Shown in pieces: positions 34,697 through 43,595 of a stretch of 64,000 bases of DNA. Below the pieces are notes generated by a model. The model searched no databases. It worked only from the letters and a program-made list of their open reading frames with translations, and was not told the DNA's origin. A program made the translations under genes and the position numbers. The stretch spans positions 62,001 to 126,000 of the forward strand of contig NZ_LOPY01000021.1 of assembly GCF_001469895.1 (NCBI RefSeq), read 5' to 3'. The stretch's first letter is position 1. Each line of letters opens with the position of its first letter. Origin of the DNA: Pseudoalteromonas sp. XI10. Its GTDB lineage: Bacteria > Pseudomonadota > Gammaproteobacteria > Enterobacterales > Alteromonadaceae.

Positions 34697-37144
34697 ATGC
34701 TTTTTTCTCATCATGAAAATTCACACAGTAAAATACTTGTTGTTGATGATGAGCCAACTAGTTTAATGATAATGGCCGAGTCATTAAGTGACCTTGGTGA
34801 GGTTGCTTGTTGCGATAATGGTGCTCAAGCGATTGAAAAAGCGATTTTCTTTCAGCCTGATGTAATCCTGCTTGATATTGAAATGCCCGGCATGAATGGT
34901 TTTGAAGTATGTAAAAAGCTTAAAAACAACCCAAAAACCGCACAAAGCCATGTGATTTTTGTTACCTCTCACAATGAGCAAATTTTTGAGTATCAAAGTT
35001 TTGCAAGTGGCGGAATAGATCTGATTCATAAACCTGTTGATTTGAATATCTGCCGGCTCAGAGTAGAAAACCAATTAAAGCTTAAACACCAAGAAGCACA
35101 GATATTAGCTGCAAAAAATGATATTTCGACACTCGTCGCTCAAGTGCCAGTGTATATATCTTACTGGTCAAAAACAGAAGAAAATCTATTTAGTAATGAT
35201 GAAACCGCCCATTGGTTTACAAAAAGCAGCGAGCAAATGCTTGGTTGTTTCGCCAAAGATGTATTACCAGATGAATTGTATGAGGCTTTTCATCGCTGCT
35301 TGACTAAGGGCATAGAGCAAGAAGTTTTAAATATTCAGTTGCCTAGCCCTCGCAATAAGATTGAATATGTTCGAGCGCAAATCAATTTAAGAATAAAAGA
35401 GCAAGAAGTTGTAGGTGTTATTCTTACTCTTTCGGACATCACCTCAATTACCCATACAAAAAAACTGTTATCGAATGAGTCTGAACGTTTGCGGGTTATG
35501 CTTAATTCTATTGGTGATGCCGTAATAGCTACGGACAACAACGCAATAATTAACTTTATGAACCCCATTGCTGAGCGATTAACAGGTTGGCACGTTGAAG
35601 AAGCTAAAGGGCGCCATATTGAAGAGGTAATGAAACTCGTTGATGCAACATCAAACAAAACACTCGTTAACCCTATATCTGTCGCTCTAAAAGAGCAGCG
35701 CATAGTTGCTATGGCGTTAAATAGTCAATTAACCGGGCTTGATGGACGAGTATACAGGGTAGAAGATTCAGCTGCACCAATACGTGATGTAGAGGGTAAC
35801 ATTATCGGCGGTATTATCGTGTTTCACGATGTGAGTGAATCAATCGCGATGGCAGTGAAAATGAGCCATTTAGCAAATCATGATTTACTAACCGATTTGC
35901 CTAATCGGGTGTTATTACATGATAGGGTCACCCATGCTTGCAAGGTCGCAAGCAGCATGAATAAGAATGTAGCGTTAATGCTGATTGATATCGACCACTT
36001 TAAGTACTTAAACGACACTTTAGGGCATCACCAAGGTGACTTAATCATAAAGGATGTTGCAAAGCGACTTGAGTCTTTAATTGACTTAAATACGACATTG
36101 GCAAGAATTGGTGGTGATGAATTTGTAATTTTATTACCTGACGTGCAGAGCACCTCCGCGATAGATGCCATTGCCAGCGATATTATTAACACCATGAATG
36201 AGCCATTTCGTATTGATGGGCAAGAGCATATTCTATCGGTCAGTGTGGGGGTGAGTGTTAACCCTGCAGACTCTATACAAGCAGAAGAAATGATGACCCA
36301 TGCAGATGCCGCTATGTACCGTGCTAAAGAGCAAGGGCGTAATCGGTTTTGTTATTACTCCGATGATTTAGAGCATCAGTTTAAACAGCGACAAAGCGTT
36401 GAAAAACTCTTAAGAAATGCCATTGAGCAAGATAAGATTGAGGTGTTTTATCAGCCGAAGCTTGAGCTTTTAACACATAAAATTATAGGTGTTGAAGCAT
36501 TAGTTAGGCTTCGAGATAACGACAATAAGCTTATTTCACCATTGGATTTTATACCCCTTGCTGAAGAAACCGGACTTATTCATGCCTTGGGTAAGTCAGT
36601 GCTTAAGCAAAGTTGTGTAGCGGCTAAAGAGTGGGCTGACAAAGGGCGTAACATAAAGGTTGCCGTGAACATTGCTGCAAAACAGTTTACCGATGGTAAT
36701 TTTTGTAATCTAGTTGCAGATACGATTGAACAAGCGGGGCTTGCTAGTGAACTGTTAGAGCTTGAAGTGACCGAAAGCGCATTGATGCATGATTTTGAAG
36801 AAATAAAAATCATGCTTAATAAACTCTCTGACTTGGGGTTAACCATTGCCATTGATGACTTTGGTACGGGTTATTCAAGTTTGTCGTATTTAAAACTCTT
36901 TCCCGTTGATGTACTAAAAATAGATCAATCTTTTGTTAGAGATATGCTCAGTGATACACAAAGTATGGACATTGTTAGAACCATCACCAGCTTAGCGCAT
37001 ACCTTGAATTTACAAATAGTGGCTGAGGGTATTGAAGAAAAACAACACTTAAATAGTTTAATCGATTTAGGCTGTGAGCTTGGGCAGGGGTACTATTTTC
37101 ATAAGCCCATGCCCAAAGAAGAGTTTGATAAGCTATTAGGTTAA
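34697..37144 (+). CDS. REC-PAS-GGDEF-EAL c-di-GMP regulator
   Basis: An 815-residue protein. Receiver (~12-130, ILVVDDEPT, LLDIEMPGMNG), a PAS-like segment (~150-245), a second PAS (~262-385, VMLNSIGDAVIATD), GGDEF (~395-555, active-site GGDEF intact, no RxxD inhibitory site at the usual distance) and EAL (~570-812, EALVR, DDFGTGYSSL and KIDQSF present). Both catalytic halves look intact, so it could synthesise or hydrolyse c-di-GMP; in such bifunctional proteins one activity often dominates. It is divergent from the REC-GGDEF/hybrid-kinase pair, forming a compact signalling block. Its stop overlaps the convergent mntP stop by 4 bases. Confidence 0.92.
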   Translation: MLFSHHENSHSKILVVDDEPTSLMIMAESLSDLGEVACCDNGAQAIEKAIFFQPDVILLDIEMPGMNGFEVCKKLKNNPKTAQSHVIFVTSHNEQIFEYQSFASGGIDLIHKPVDLNICRLRVENQLKLKHQEAQILAAKNDISTLVAQVPVYISYWSKTEENLFSNDETAHWFTKSSEQMLGCFAKDVLPDELYEAFHRCLTKGIEQEVLNIQLPSPRNKIEYVRAQINLRIKEQEVVGVILTLSDITSITHTKKLLSNESERLRVMLNSIGDAVIATDNNAIINFMNPIAERLTGWHVEEAKGRHIEEVMKLVDATSNKTLVNPISVALKEQRIVAMALNSQLTGLDGRVYRVEDSAAPIRDVEGNIIGGIIVFHDVSESIAMAVKMSHLANHDLLTDLPNRVLLHDRVTHACKVASSMNKNVALMLIDIDHFKYLNDTLGHHQGDLIIKDVAKRLESLIDLNTTLARIGGDEFVILLPDVQSTSAIDAIASDIINTMNEPFRIDGQEHILSVSVGVSVNPADSIQAEEMMTHADAAMYRAKEQGRNRFCYYSDDLEHQFKQRQSVEKLLRNAIEQDKIEVFYQPKLELLTHKIIGVEALVRLRDNDNKLISPLDFIPLAEETGLIHALGKSVLKQSCVAAKEWADKGRNIKVAVNIAAKQFTDGNFCNLVADTIEQAGLASELLELEVTESALMHDFEEIKIMLNKLSDLGLTIAIDDFGTGYSSLSYLKLFPVDVLKIDQSFVRDMLSDTQSMDIVRTITSLAHTLNLQIVAEGIEEKQHLNSLIDLGCELGQGYYFHKPMPKEEFDKLLG

Positions 37145-37710
37145 GCCATGGTGTGGCTGTAAAGGATGCCACAACCGATAAAAATAAGTGCAACACCGCC
37201 GATTGCTTCGGCTTTCTTGCCAACCCAGCCACTCATTACGGTTCCAAGTAGCGCGCCGATGGTAACCATAATTGTGGTTGCTAGGCCTATCATAGCGGCT
37301 GCTAAGTAAATGTTCACTTTCATGAAAGCTAGGCTAATACCGACTGTCATGGCATCGATACTGGTGCCAACGGCCGTTAGTAATGTGGCAATGAAAGAGC
37401 GCTTGGTATTCGGGGCAAGTTCCTCTTCGTTATCGCTATCCTTACGACTCTCAAGCAACATATGAACACCTAAACCCACTAACAGTACAAAGGCAACCCA
37501 GTGATCAAAGGCTTCAACGTAATCTGCACCGGCACTGCCAATTAGCCAGCCAACAATCGGTGCGATAGCTTCGATACAGCCAAACAATAAACCAAGCTTG
37601 ACTGCACTCAGAACGCGCGGGTTTTTAAGCGTACTGCCTTTGGTGATTGAAGCTGCAAAAGCATCAGTCGACATAGCAAGCGACAAAACGCTTAGTGTAA
37701 TAATATTCAA
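37141..37710 (-). CDS. mntP: Manganese efflux pump MntP
   Basis: A DUF204/MntP family membrane protein exporting Mn2+. Six hydrophobic segments occur, and the duplicated family motif is visible as MSTDAFAAS and SIDAMTVG, bearing the conserved aspartates. I place the start at TTG 37710, giving 189 residues, close to the 188 of E. coli. The longer frame from ATG 37737 would begin inside the sequence TATAAT (37741-37736), a likely -10 box, so the upstream residues cannot be translated from that promoter. It is convergent with the GGDEF-EAL gene (4-base overlap). An inverted repeat over the -35 zone may be an operator. Confidence 0.88.
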   Translation of the reverse strand: MNIITLSVLSLAMSTDAFAASITKGSTLKNPRVLSAVKLGLLFGCIEAIAPIVGWLIGSAGADYVEAFDHWVAFVLLVGLGVHMLLESRKDSDNEEELAPNTKRSFIATLLTAVGTSIDAMTVGISLAFMKVNIYLAAAMIGLATTIMVTIGALLGTVMSGWVGKKAEAIGGVALIFIGCGILYSHTMA

Positions 37711-37735
37711 TTTTTGCGCCCCACAAAAAGTGGGC

Positions 37736-37779
37736 ATTATACGCGGCTAAGCCGTAAACAGATATGTTAATTTACGGCT
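37736..37779 (-). promoter_or_regulatory. mntP promoter with overlapping inverted repeat
   Basis: On the minus strand TATAAT (37741-37736) is a consensus -10 box. Upstream, AGCCGTAAA and TTTACGGCT (plus-strand coordinates 37750-37758 and 37771-37779) are exact 9-bp complements, 12 bases apart, and cover the -35 zone, which has no good TTGACA match. A dimeric regulator could bind there. Alternatively the repeat ends the transcript of the upstream gene that stops at 37796. The implied leader is only about 20 bases. Confidence 0.5.
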
Positions 37780-37795
37780 CAAATAAGTAAGGGGC

Positions 37796-39925
37796 TTAAT
37801 AAGCACTGTACTGATAATTATTCATTACAGTGCCATCTTTGGGTGCAAGTTTTGGCTCAAGTTTAATAAGCTCTTCATAAACATCAGGGACAAAAACTTT
37901 TAGACGCTCAGTACGGCGAAAGTGGTTAGGCTCATATTGCTCAACAAGTTTTAATGCGCTTGGCATATAGTCTGCGAGGGTTTGTGTGTTATAGCTTTGC
38001 TCCAGTGCTTGGTCGAGAATATCAAGCCCAGGTTTAGAAAAATCATGAGTAACTGCAAGGCTCATTAAAAACTCAACTGCTGCATTTGAATGCATGCTTG
38101 CATAAAAATACATATCGTTGTTTTGCATGTCTTTTAATGAAAAATCAAAGCCGTTATCAGCTAACAATTGCCATTGTACTAATGGTAACTTAGTAAATAG
38201 ATAAAGATTTTCAGGTGCGGTTGGATCGACTCTGTTTTGCCAAATAGACGTCAATTGTTGAGGGTTTTCTATTGTTGCTGCAAGCAACATATTTGTCTGG
38301 TGGGTACTGAGTTTTGCTGTTTGGGTAATCGTTGCAACAGTATTAAGGTCTTTTTCGACAATTGCTTCTTTAAAGGCTTGATACTGCGTTGAGGTTTGAT
38401 ATTTATACTCATTTGAATGCAAGAATTGCCAATTATGAACTTGTACAGGGTCGATTTCTTGAAGCGTATTGGGAGTTAGTAAGCCTTGTTGCGCTTCGAG
38501 CGTTTCTAATTCTTCGAGTGCTTGAGAGCGTGTTTTTATCGCTTCTAGTGAATTGATCCGCTGATCTATCGTTTCACACTCAGGAGTTATTTTTTTGGCT
38601 TGCTGTTTTTGTCTCTCATAGGCACTGAGAGCTTTTGATATTGCAGAGTTATCTTTTTCTTTACGTTTAAATGCTTGGTTATTTGGGATTAGCTTTAAAT
38701 CTTTGAACTGAGAAAAAGCATCATTAGCAACTTGGTCGCCAACAAATAAAAGGCTACTCGGTAAGAATGAAGATTTAAGCATCAGTAGCCTATCGTTTGG
38801 TGTGTCGCGCACAAGCTCGCCGTGAGCTCGATAACCTTTATTTTTTAGATAACTTAGTGTTTCTAAGTGTTTGTTCTCTAGTGGCTGCACTTCGCTATTT
38901 GAGCTGCCCTTTAGGTTTACAATGGCAATATCCATCGCTGTAAATACATTTGGCTGATTAGTGGGCTCAATACCTCGCTCACTTAACAACTTTAAAACTG
39001 GTACGTTAAATTCACTCACAGCCACATCAGCAAGGTTTAAATACAGTTGTTCATCCATAAAGTCATCACTCATTGCTGTAGGCGAGCCGCCTAGCTGTGC
39101 TGTTTGAGAGATGAGGGCTGTTAAATAATCATTAGGTAAGTTGCTTTTTAAAGCCACAGCAATGTCGTTAACAGTAAACTCTTTGCTGGATATTGCGTTT
39201 TCAAACTCAGTTAAACTAAGCGTATGAGCATTAGCAAGAAACAAAATAGATGGCGAAATGAGCCGTGATGGACCGATTTTAAACGGCGTTTTTAAATAGG
39301 TATTAAAATCATCGTTGTTATCTAATAGTTTGTACAATGCTGTTTTGTTTACTTGCTCAGATAATGGAACATTAAACATCATTGAGCCAGTATTTTGACT
39401 AAGGGGTCCATTAACTGCCGTTAGTTGGTTGATTGTATCAGCATCAAAATAATCAATGACATCAAGTCCTTGCCAGCTTTTTAAGATGTCAACTGATGAG
39501 GCATATTGAAATTGCTGTTCTGCATTCTCTTTGATTGCGTTAATAACTAAGGTATTGAATGAACGGTAAGATATTTTCACCAGCTCTGAATAACTTAGAA
39601 TATCTTCAAGAGAGTCGCCGTCTTTTAATGCTTGTTTAATCGCCGCTTCTATTTGACTGTGATCAGCTGCTGCTTGAGTGGCTTTTACACTTTGTTGCTT
39701 ACACTGGCGCTTGGCTAGCTTGAGTTTAGCCAGCTCTGATGCTTTGCTATTTGGCAGGCTTAATGGTTCAAAGAGGCTCGTAGCTTCATTTTGTTCAGCG
39801 ACAGTAGCAGTAGATGTCGAGACTTCATTGCTTATTGCTTCGATGGGAGTGGGTTTATCTAATATCAGGTAGGCCCCAAAGGCACAAAGCCCTGCAAAAA
39901 CGGTTAGCGAAATACCTTTTTTCAT
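37796..39925 (-). CDS. Large exported protein of unknown function
   Basis: A 709-residue protein starting at ATG 39925 (a TTG six bases upstream is less likely). Residues 1-24 form a signal peptide or membrane anchor (KKGISLTVFAGLCAFGAYLIL), so the bulk should be periplasmic. The rest is helical, with repeated short patterns of the kind ...LLDNNDDFNTYLK, LLSERGIEPTN, LADNGFDFSLKD and HSNAAVEFLMSLA that resemble degenerate ankyrin-like repeats. No catalytic motif is visible. A Glu/Gln/Lys-rich helix with a Cys lies around 500. It lies upstream of mntP on the same strand but is separated by an apparent mntP promoter. Ankyrin-like is my impression only. Confidence 0.65.
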   Translation of the reverse strand: MKKGISLTVFAGLCAFGAYLILDKPTPIEAISNEVSTSTATVAEQNEATSLFEPLSLPNSKASELAKLKLAKRQCKQQSVKATQAAADHSQIEAAIKQALKDGDSLEDILSYSELVKISYRSFNTLVINAIKENAEQQFQYASSVDILKSWQGLDVIDYFDADTINQLTAVNGPLSQNTGSMMFNVPLSEQVNKTALYKLLDNNDDFNTYLKTPFKIGPSRLISPSILFLANAHTLSLTEFENAISSKEFTVNDIAVALKSNLPNDYLTALISQTAQLGGSPTAMSDDFMDEQLYLNLADVAVSEFNVPVLKLLSERGIEPTNQPNVFTAMDIAIVNLKGSSNSEVQPLENKHLETLSYLKNKGYRAHGELVRDTPNDRLLMLKSSFLPSSLLFVGDQVANDAFSQFKDLKLIPNNQAFKRKEKDNSAISKALSAYERQKQQAKKITPECETIDQRINSLEAIKTRSQALEELETLEAQQGLLTPNTLQEIDPVQVHNWQFLHSNEYKYQTSTQYQAFKEAIVEKDLNTVATITQTAKLSTHQTNMLLAATIENPQQLTSIWQNRVDPTAPENLYLFTKLPLVQWQLLADNGFDFSLKDMQNNDMYFYASMHSNAAVEFLMSLAVTHDFSKPGLDILDQALEQSYNTQTLADYMPSALKLVEQYEPNHFRRTERLKVFVPDVYEELIKLEPKLAPKDGTVMNNYQYSAY

Positions 39926-40006
39926 ATTCAATCCATGGATTTATCTTGCCTGAAGTGTATGGCTTTATAGCTTGATGTCAATGACTTGGGGACGAAGTGC
40001 ACAAAT

Positions 40007-40033
40007 AGCCGACAAACAACTAATTTGTCGGCT
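40007..40033 (-). terminator. Probable terminator of ndh
   Basis: AGCCGACAAA (40007-40016) and TTTGTCGGCT (40024-40033) form a perfect 10-bp stem with a 7-base loop, 12 bases after the ndh stop. The minus-strand tail ATTTGTG is only weakly T-rich. Confidence 0.65.
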
Positions 40034-40045
40034 TTATGCTGTAGC

Positions 40046-41350
40046 TTAATGCAGTTTCATTTTTGGTCTAACAACGCGTAGTACTTTTTCGCTGATCCAC
40101 AGTGCAAAGGTTTTTGCACTGCCATGGATGGCACGTTGATGCATACGATAGAGCGAAATATACATAAATCGCGCTATTTTCCCCTCAATAAAAAAGCTGT
40201 TACTGGTTAGGTTGCCCATTAAACTGCCTACCGTACTGTAGCGTGACAAGTTAACTAAAGAGCCATGATCACTGTAAGTAAAGGCACTGAGTGGCTGGTC
40301 TCTGAGTGTGGCAATTAGGTTTTTTTCAACACATTGCGCCATTTGATGGGCTGATTGCGCTCTGGGTGGCACTTGTGTTCCATCTTCTTGAGTAAATGCA
40401 CAGCAATCACCAATCACAAAAATGTCGTCGTTAACGTTACTTTGCAGATATTGGTTCACCTTAATTTGGTTATTTCGGGTAAGTTCAAAAATACCAATGT
40501 CTTTAATGAAATCAGGGGCTTTTACACCCGCAGCCCAAACCATAATATCGGCTTTGATATGTTCATCGTCTTTGGTGATAAAGCTGTTTTCTGTGGCCTC
40601 TTTTACTTGCGTGCCTTCGCGCACCGTTACCCCTAATTTAACCAGTTCACGCTTAGCCGAGTTTGAAATTCGCTCGGGTAATGCTGGCAAAATCCGAGGC
40701 CCCGCTTCAATTAAATCAATGTGTAAGCGTTTAGCAGTCATTTTATTCAGGCCATACATTTTCAGCATGTCTGATACATGATAAAGCTCTGCCGACAGCT
40801 CAACCCCGGTTGCACCACCACCCACTATGGCAATGGTTAAGGAGTGCTGTGGGTCGTCATCTTGATGTAAGCGGGTGAAGTTATCGAGTAGAGCATGCTG
40901 AAAGCGCTCAGCTTGTTGGTTTGAATCAAGGTAAAAACAGTGCTTGTTAACACCAGGGGTATTAAAGTCGTTACTAACACTGCCAATGGCAAGTACTAGG
41001 TAGTCATAGCTAACTTGGCGCTCAGGTAAAATTCGGTGGCCAAGCTCGTCTTTTAATTCGCTTAAAGTAATGGTTTTGTTGGTTTGGTCTAAGTGGCAAA
41101 AGCTGCCGAGTTGAAAATTATAGTGGTGTTTTGCTGCATGAGCTGAGTATACAACGCCGTCTAAATCGGCATCAATCGACCCCGTCGCTACTTCATGAAG
41201 TAACGGCTTCCAAATATGGCTGCGGTTTTTATCGATTAAAAGTATCTCTGCTTGGCGTTTTTTCCCGAGTTTGTGTCCTAATTGTGTTGCTAGCTCTAAG
41301 CCACCAGCGCCACCACCGATTATCACGATTTTAGGAGGTTGGTTAATCAT
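40046..41350 (-). CDS. ndh: NADH dehydrogenase type II
   Basis: A 434-residue protein when started at ATG 41350, identical in length to E. coli Ndh; GAGGG lies 7 bases upstream, whereas the frame's earlier codons are unlike the family. NDH-2 is a peripheral membrane flavoprotein that passes electrons from NADH to quinone without pumping protons. Two Rossmann dinucleotide sites are plain: IIGGGAGGLELATQLG for FAD and IVGGGATGVELSAELY for NADH. The motifs VWAAGVKAP and VIGDCCAF follow. An amphipathic C-terminal region probably binds the membrane. It is divergent from the helicase gene. Confidence 0.95.
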   Translation of the reverse strand: MINQPPKIVIIGGGAGGLELATQLGHKLGKKRQAEILLIDKNRSHIWKPLLHEVATGSIDADLDGVVYSAHAAKHHYNFQLGSFCHLDQTNKTITLSELKDELGHRILPERQVSYDYLVLAIGSVSNDFNTPGVNKHCFYLDSNQQAERFQHALLDNFTRLHQDDDPQHSLTIAIVGGGATGVELSAELYHVSDMLKMYGLNKMTAKRLHIDLIEAGPRILPALPERISNSAKRELVKLGVTVREGTQVKEATENSFITKDDEHIKADIMVWAAGVKAPDFIKDIGIFELTRNNQIKVNQYLQSNVNDDIFVIGDCCAFTQEDGTQVPPRAQSAHQMAQCVEKNLIATLRDQPLSAFTYSDHGSLVNLSRYSTVGSLMGNLTSNSFFIEGKIARFMYISLYRMHQRAIHGSAKTFALWISEKVLRVVRPKMKLH

Positions 41351-41609
41351 TACGTTGCCCTCAAAAGTATAATACCTAAACACTCTTGCGAAAAAGCGCT
41401 TAGGTATTGCAAGTCCATCCATCAATACCCCATGGCAACGCGTCCATTGTGCGCCTTTTTACTGATTTTGTCAGTACCTGTTAAGAACAATATAGTGCGC
41501 TTAGTTATATCAACGGTCTTGGGAGATTGAGTTAAACAGGTTAACATGGCTAATTCGCAGTAAGAGACCTATCATTACCTGAAAAGGGAAATGAAAGTGA
41601 GGGATCAGG

Positions 41610-43544
41610 ATGACTACACCACTACACACTTCGTTGAATCAATACTTTGGCTTTAATGAGTTTCGCCAAGGTCAGCAACAAACCATTGAGCAGTTATTAA
41701 ATCAGCAATCGTCGTTGGCAATTTTTCCAACTGGCTCGGGTAAATCTTTGTGCTATCAATTAACTGCAATGCACCTACCTAATTTGACCTTAGTGGTTTC
41801 GCCATTATTGGCTCTGATGAAAGATCAAATCAGCTTTTTAAATAGCAAAGGTATTTACGCGGCAAGCCTTGATTCAAGCCAAACCAGTGAGCAAAGTCAT
41901 ACGGTAATGAGTGATGTGCGAGCAGGAAAGGTGAAAATTTTAATGGTCTCAGTTGAGCGCTTTAAGAATGAGCGCTTTCGTGAATTTATTAAACAAGTGC
42001 CTATTTCGATGCTGGTGGTTGATGAAGCGCACTGTATATCTGAATGGGGTCACAATTTTAGGCCTGACTACTTAAAACTGCCGCGCTATCGAGACGAGCT
42101 TAATATTCCGTTGGTATTGCTACTTACCGCCACCGCCACTAAAAAAGTAAAGCGTGATATGTGCGAGCGATTTGCCATTGCCCCAGAATGTGTGGTGCAA
42201 ACTGGCTTTTATCGAAGCAACCTCGATTTATCAGTGCTCAGTGTTGTAAGCCAAGAAAAACCTCAGCAATTAGCCAGTATTATAGCCAGCCAACAAGGTG
42301 CTGGGATTGTCTACGTCACCTTACAACATACCGCTGAGCAAGTAGCAGAAGGTTTGGCAAGAGCCGGCTTTAATGCAGTGGCTTATCATGCAGGCCTTGA
42401 GGATGATAAACGCTGGCAAATCCAAGATGATTTTATGGCGGGTAAAATCAATATCGTTGTGGCAACCATTGCTTTTGGGATGGGTGTTGATAAGTCTGAT
42501 ATTCGTTTTGTGATCCACTATGATTTGCCAAAATCGATTGAAAACTATAGCCAAGAGATTGGCCGTGCAGGGCGAGATGGTGCGCCGTCAAACTGTTTTA
42601 CCCTAGCAAACCTTGATGGCTTGAATACCGTTGAGAACTTTGTTTATGCGGACACTCCCGAGCAAAGTGGGATTGACTATGTCATTAATAACATTCGCAA
42701 CGAGCAAACGAACAACCAGTGGGAAATGCAAGAGTACAGCTTATCGAGCGAAAGTAATATTCGTGCTTTAGCGTTAAAAACCTTACTAGTACAGTTAGAG
42801 ATGCAAGGGGCTATTACTCCTTTATATGCCTATTATGCCGATTTTAAATATAAGTTTTTAACGGATCAAAATGAGCTTCTTAGCCAGTTTGATGCTGACC
42901 GACAAGCGTTTTTACAACAGGTATTCAAACACACTGAGTTTAAGAAAATTTGGGGCACACTTAATTTTGATGCGCTAACCAATGCTACCCAAGTTGATAG
43001 AAAACGCGTAGTTGCAGCGCTCGATTATTTGGCTGAAAAGGGCCACATAGCCCTTGAAACCAAACGTATTACGCAAGTGTATGAGGTGAATAACTCGGTA
43101 ATAAATCACGCTGATTTAGCACAGCAACTGCACCAATATTTTATCGAAAAAGAGCAGGCTGAAATTAAACGTATCGCTACTTTAGTACGCTTTTTTGAGC
43201 TTGATAGCTGCTTAAGTTATAACTTAGCTCGCTATTTTGATGACCAGAATGCACCCCAGCAATGTGGCCATTGTTCAGTGTGTAGAGGCCAGCAGGTAAA
43301 ACTTAGTTACTCACTAGTGCATCAAATGCCTGAGCAAAATGTGATTGCCAGCAAAGTTGCTGAGCTTAAACAGCACTTAGCCGCTAAAGGGATTAGTGAT
43401 GTCAGCATCGATACTCAGTGCCGCTTTTTAGCGGGCATGAGCGTGCCTTTATTTACCCGCAACAAAGTCAGACAGCTTTCAGGTTTTGGCCTTTGCGAGC
43501 AACAACGATACAGTGACATTAAAGCCTTGCTACAGCAGTTGTAG
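41610..43544 (+). CDS. RecQ-family ATP-dependent DNA helicase
   Basis: A 644-residue protein. Walker A FPTGSGKSLCYQ (about residue 40), DEAHCISEWGHNFRPDY (about 138), TATATKKV, and the motif VI region IGRAGRDGAPS identify a RecQ-type 3'-5' helicase. A zinc-binding subdomain follows near 530-560 (a Cys in DSCLSYN then CGHCSVC). No HRDC domain is apparent in the last 90 residues, and overall divergence suggests a second RecQ-like helicase rather than the main RecQ; I therefore leave the symbol empty. GAGGGATCAGG precedes ATG 41610. It is convergent with the potassium transporter genes. Confidence 0.9.
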   Translation: MTTPLHTSLNQYFGFNEFRQGQQQTIEQLLNQQSSLAIFPTGSGKSLCYQLTAMHLPNLTLVVSPLLALMKDQISFLNSKGIYAASLDSSQTSEQSHTVMSDVRAGKVKILMVSVERFKNERFREFIKQVPISMLVVDEAHCISEWGHNFRPDYLKLPRYRDELNIPLVLLLTATATKKVKRDMCERFAIAPECVVQTGFYRSNLDLSVLSVVSQEKPQQLASIIASQQGAGIVYVTLQHTAEQVAEGLARAGFNAVAYHAGLEDDKRWQIQDDFMAGKINIVVATIAFGMGVDKSDIRFVIHYDLPKSIENYSQEIGRAGRDGAPSNCFTLANLDGLNTVENFVYADTPEQSGIDYVINNIRNEQTNNQWEMQEYSLSSESNIRALALKTLLVQLEMQGAITPLYAYYADFKYKFLTDQNELLSQFDADRQAFLQQVFKHTEFKKIWGTLNFDALTNATQVDRKRVVAALDYLAEKGHIALETKRITQVYEVNNSVINHADLAQQLHQYFIEKEQAEIKRIATLVRFFELDSCLSYNLARYFDDQNAPQQCGHCSVCRGQQVKLSYSLVHQMPEQNVIASKVAELKQHLAAKGISDVSIDTQCRFLAGMSVPLFTRNKVRQLSGFGLCEQQRYSDIKALLQQL

Positions 43545-43595
43545 TAAGGCTTTATGTGTAAAGTTTTAACACTGAAAAGAGTCAACACTGTACAC

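Noticed and set aside
37711..37795. yybP-ykoY manganese riboswitch upstream of mntP
   Set aside because: The predicted -10 leaves a leader of only about 20 bases, too short for this riboswitch, and no characteristic structure is visible.
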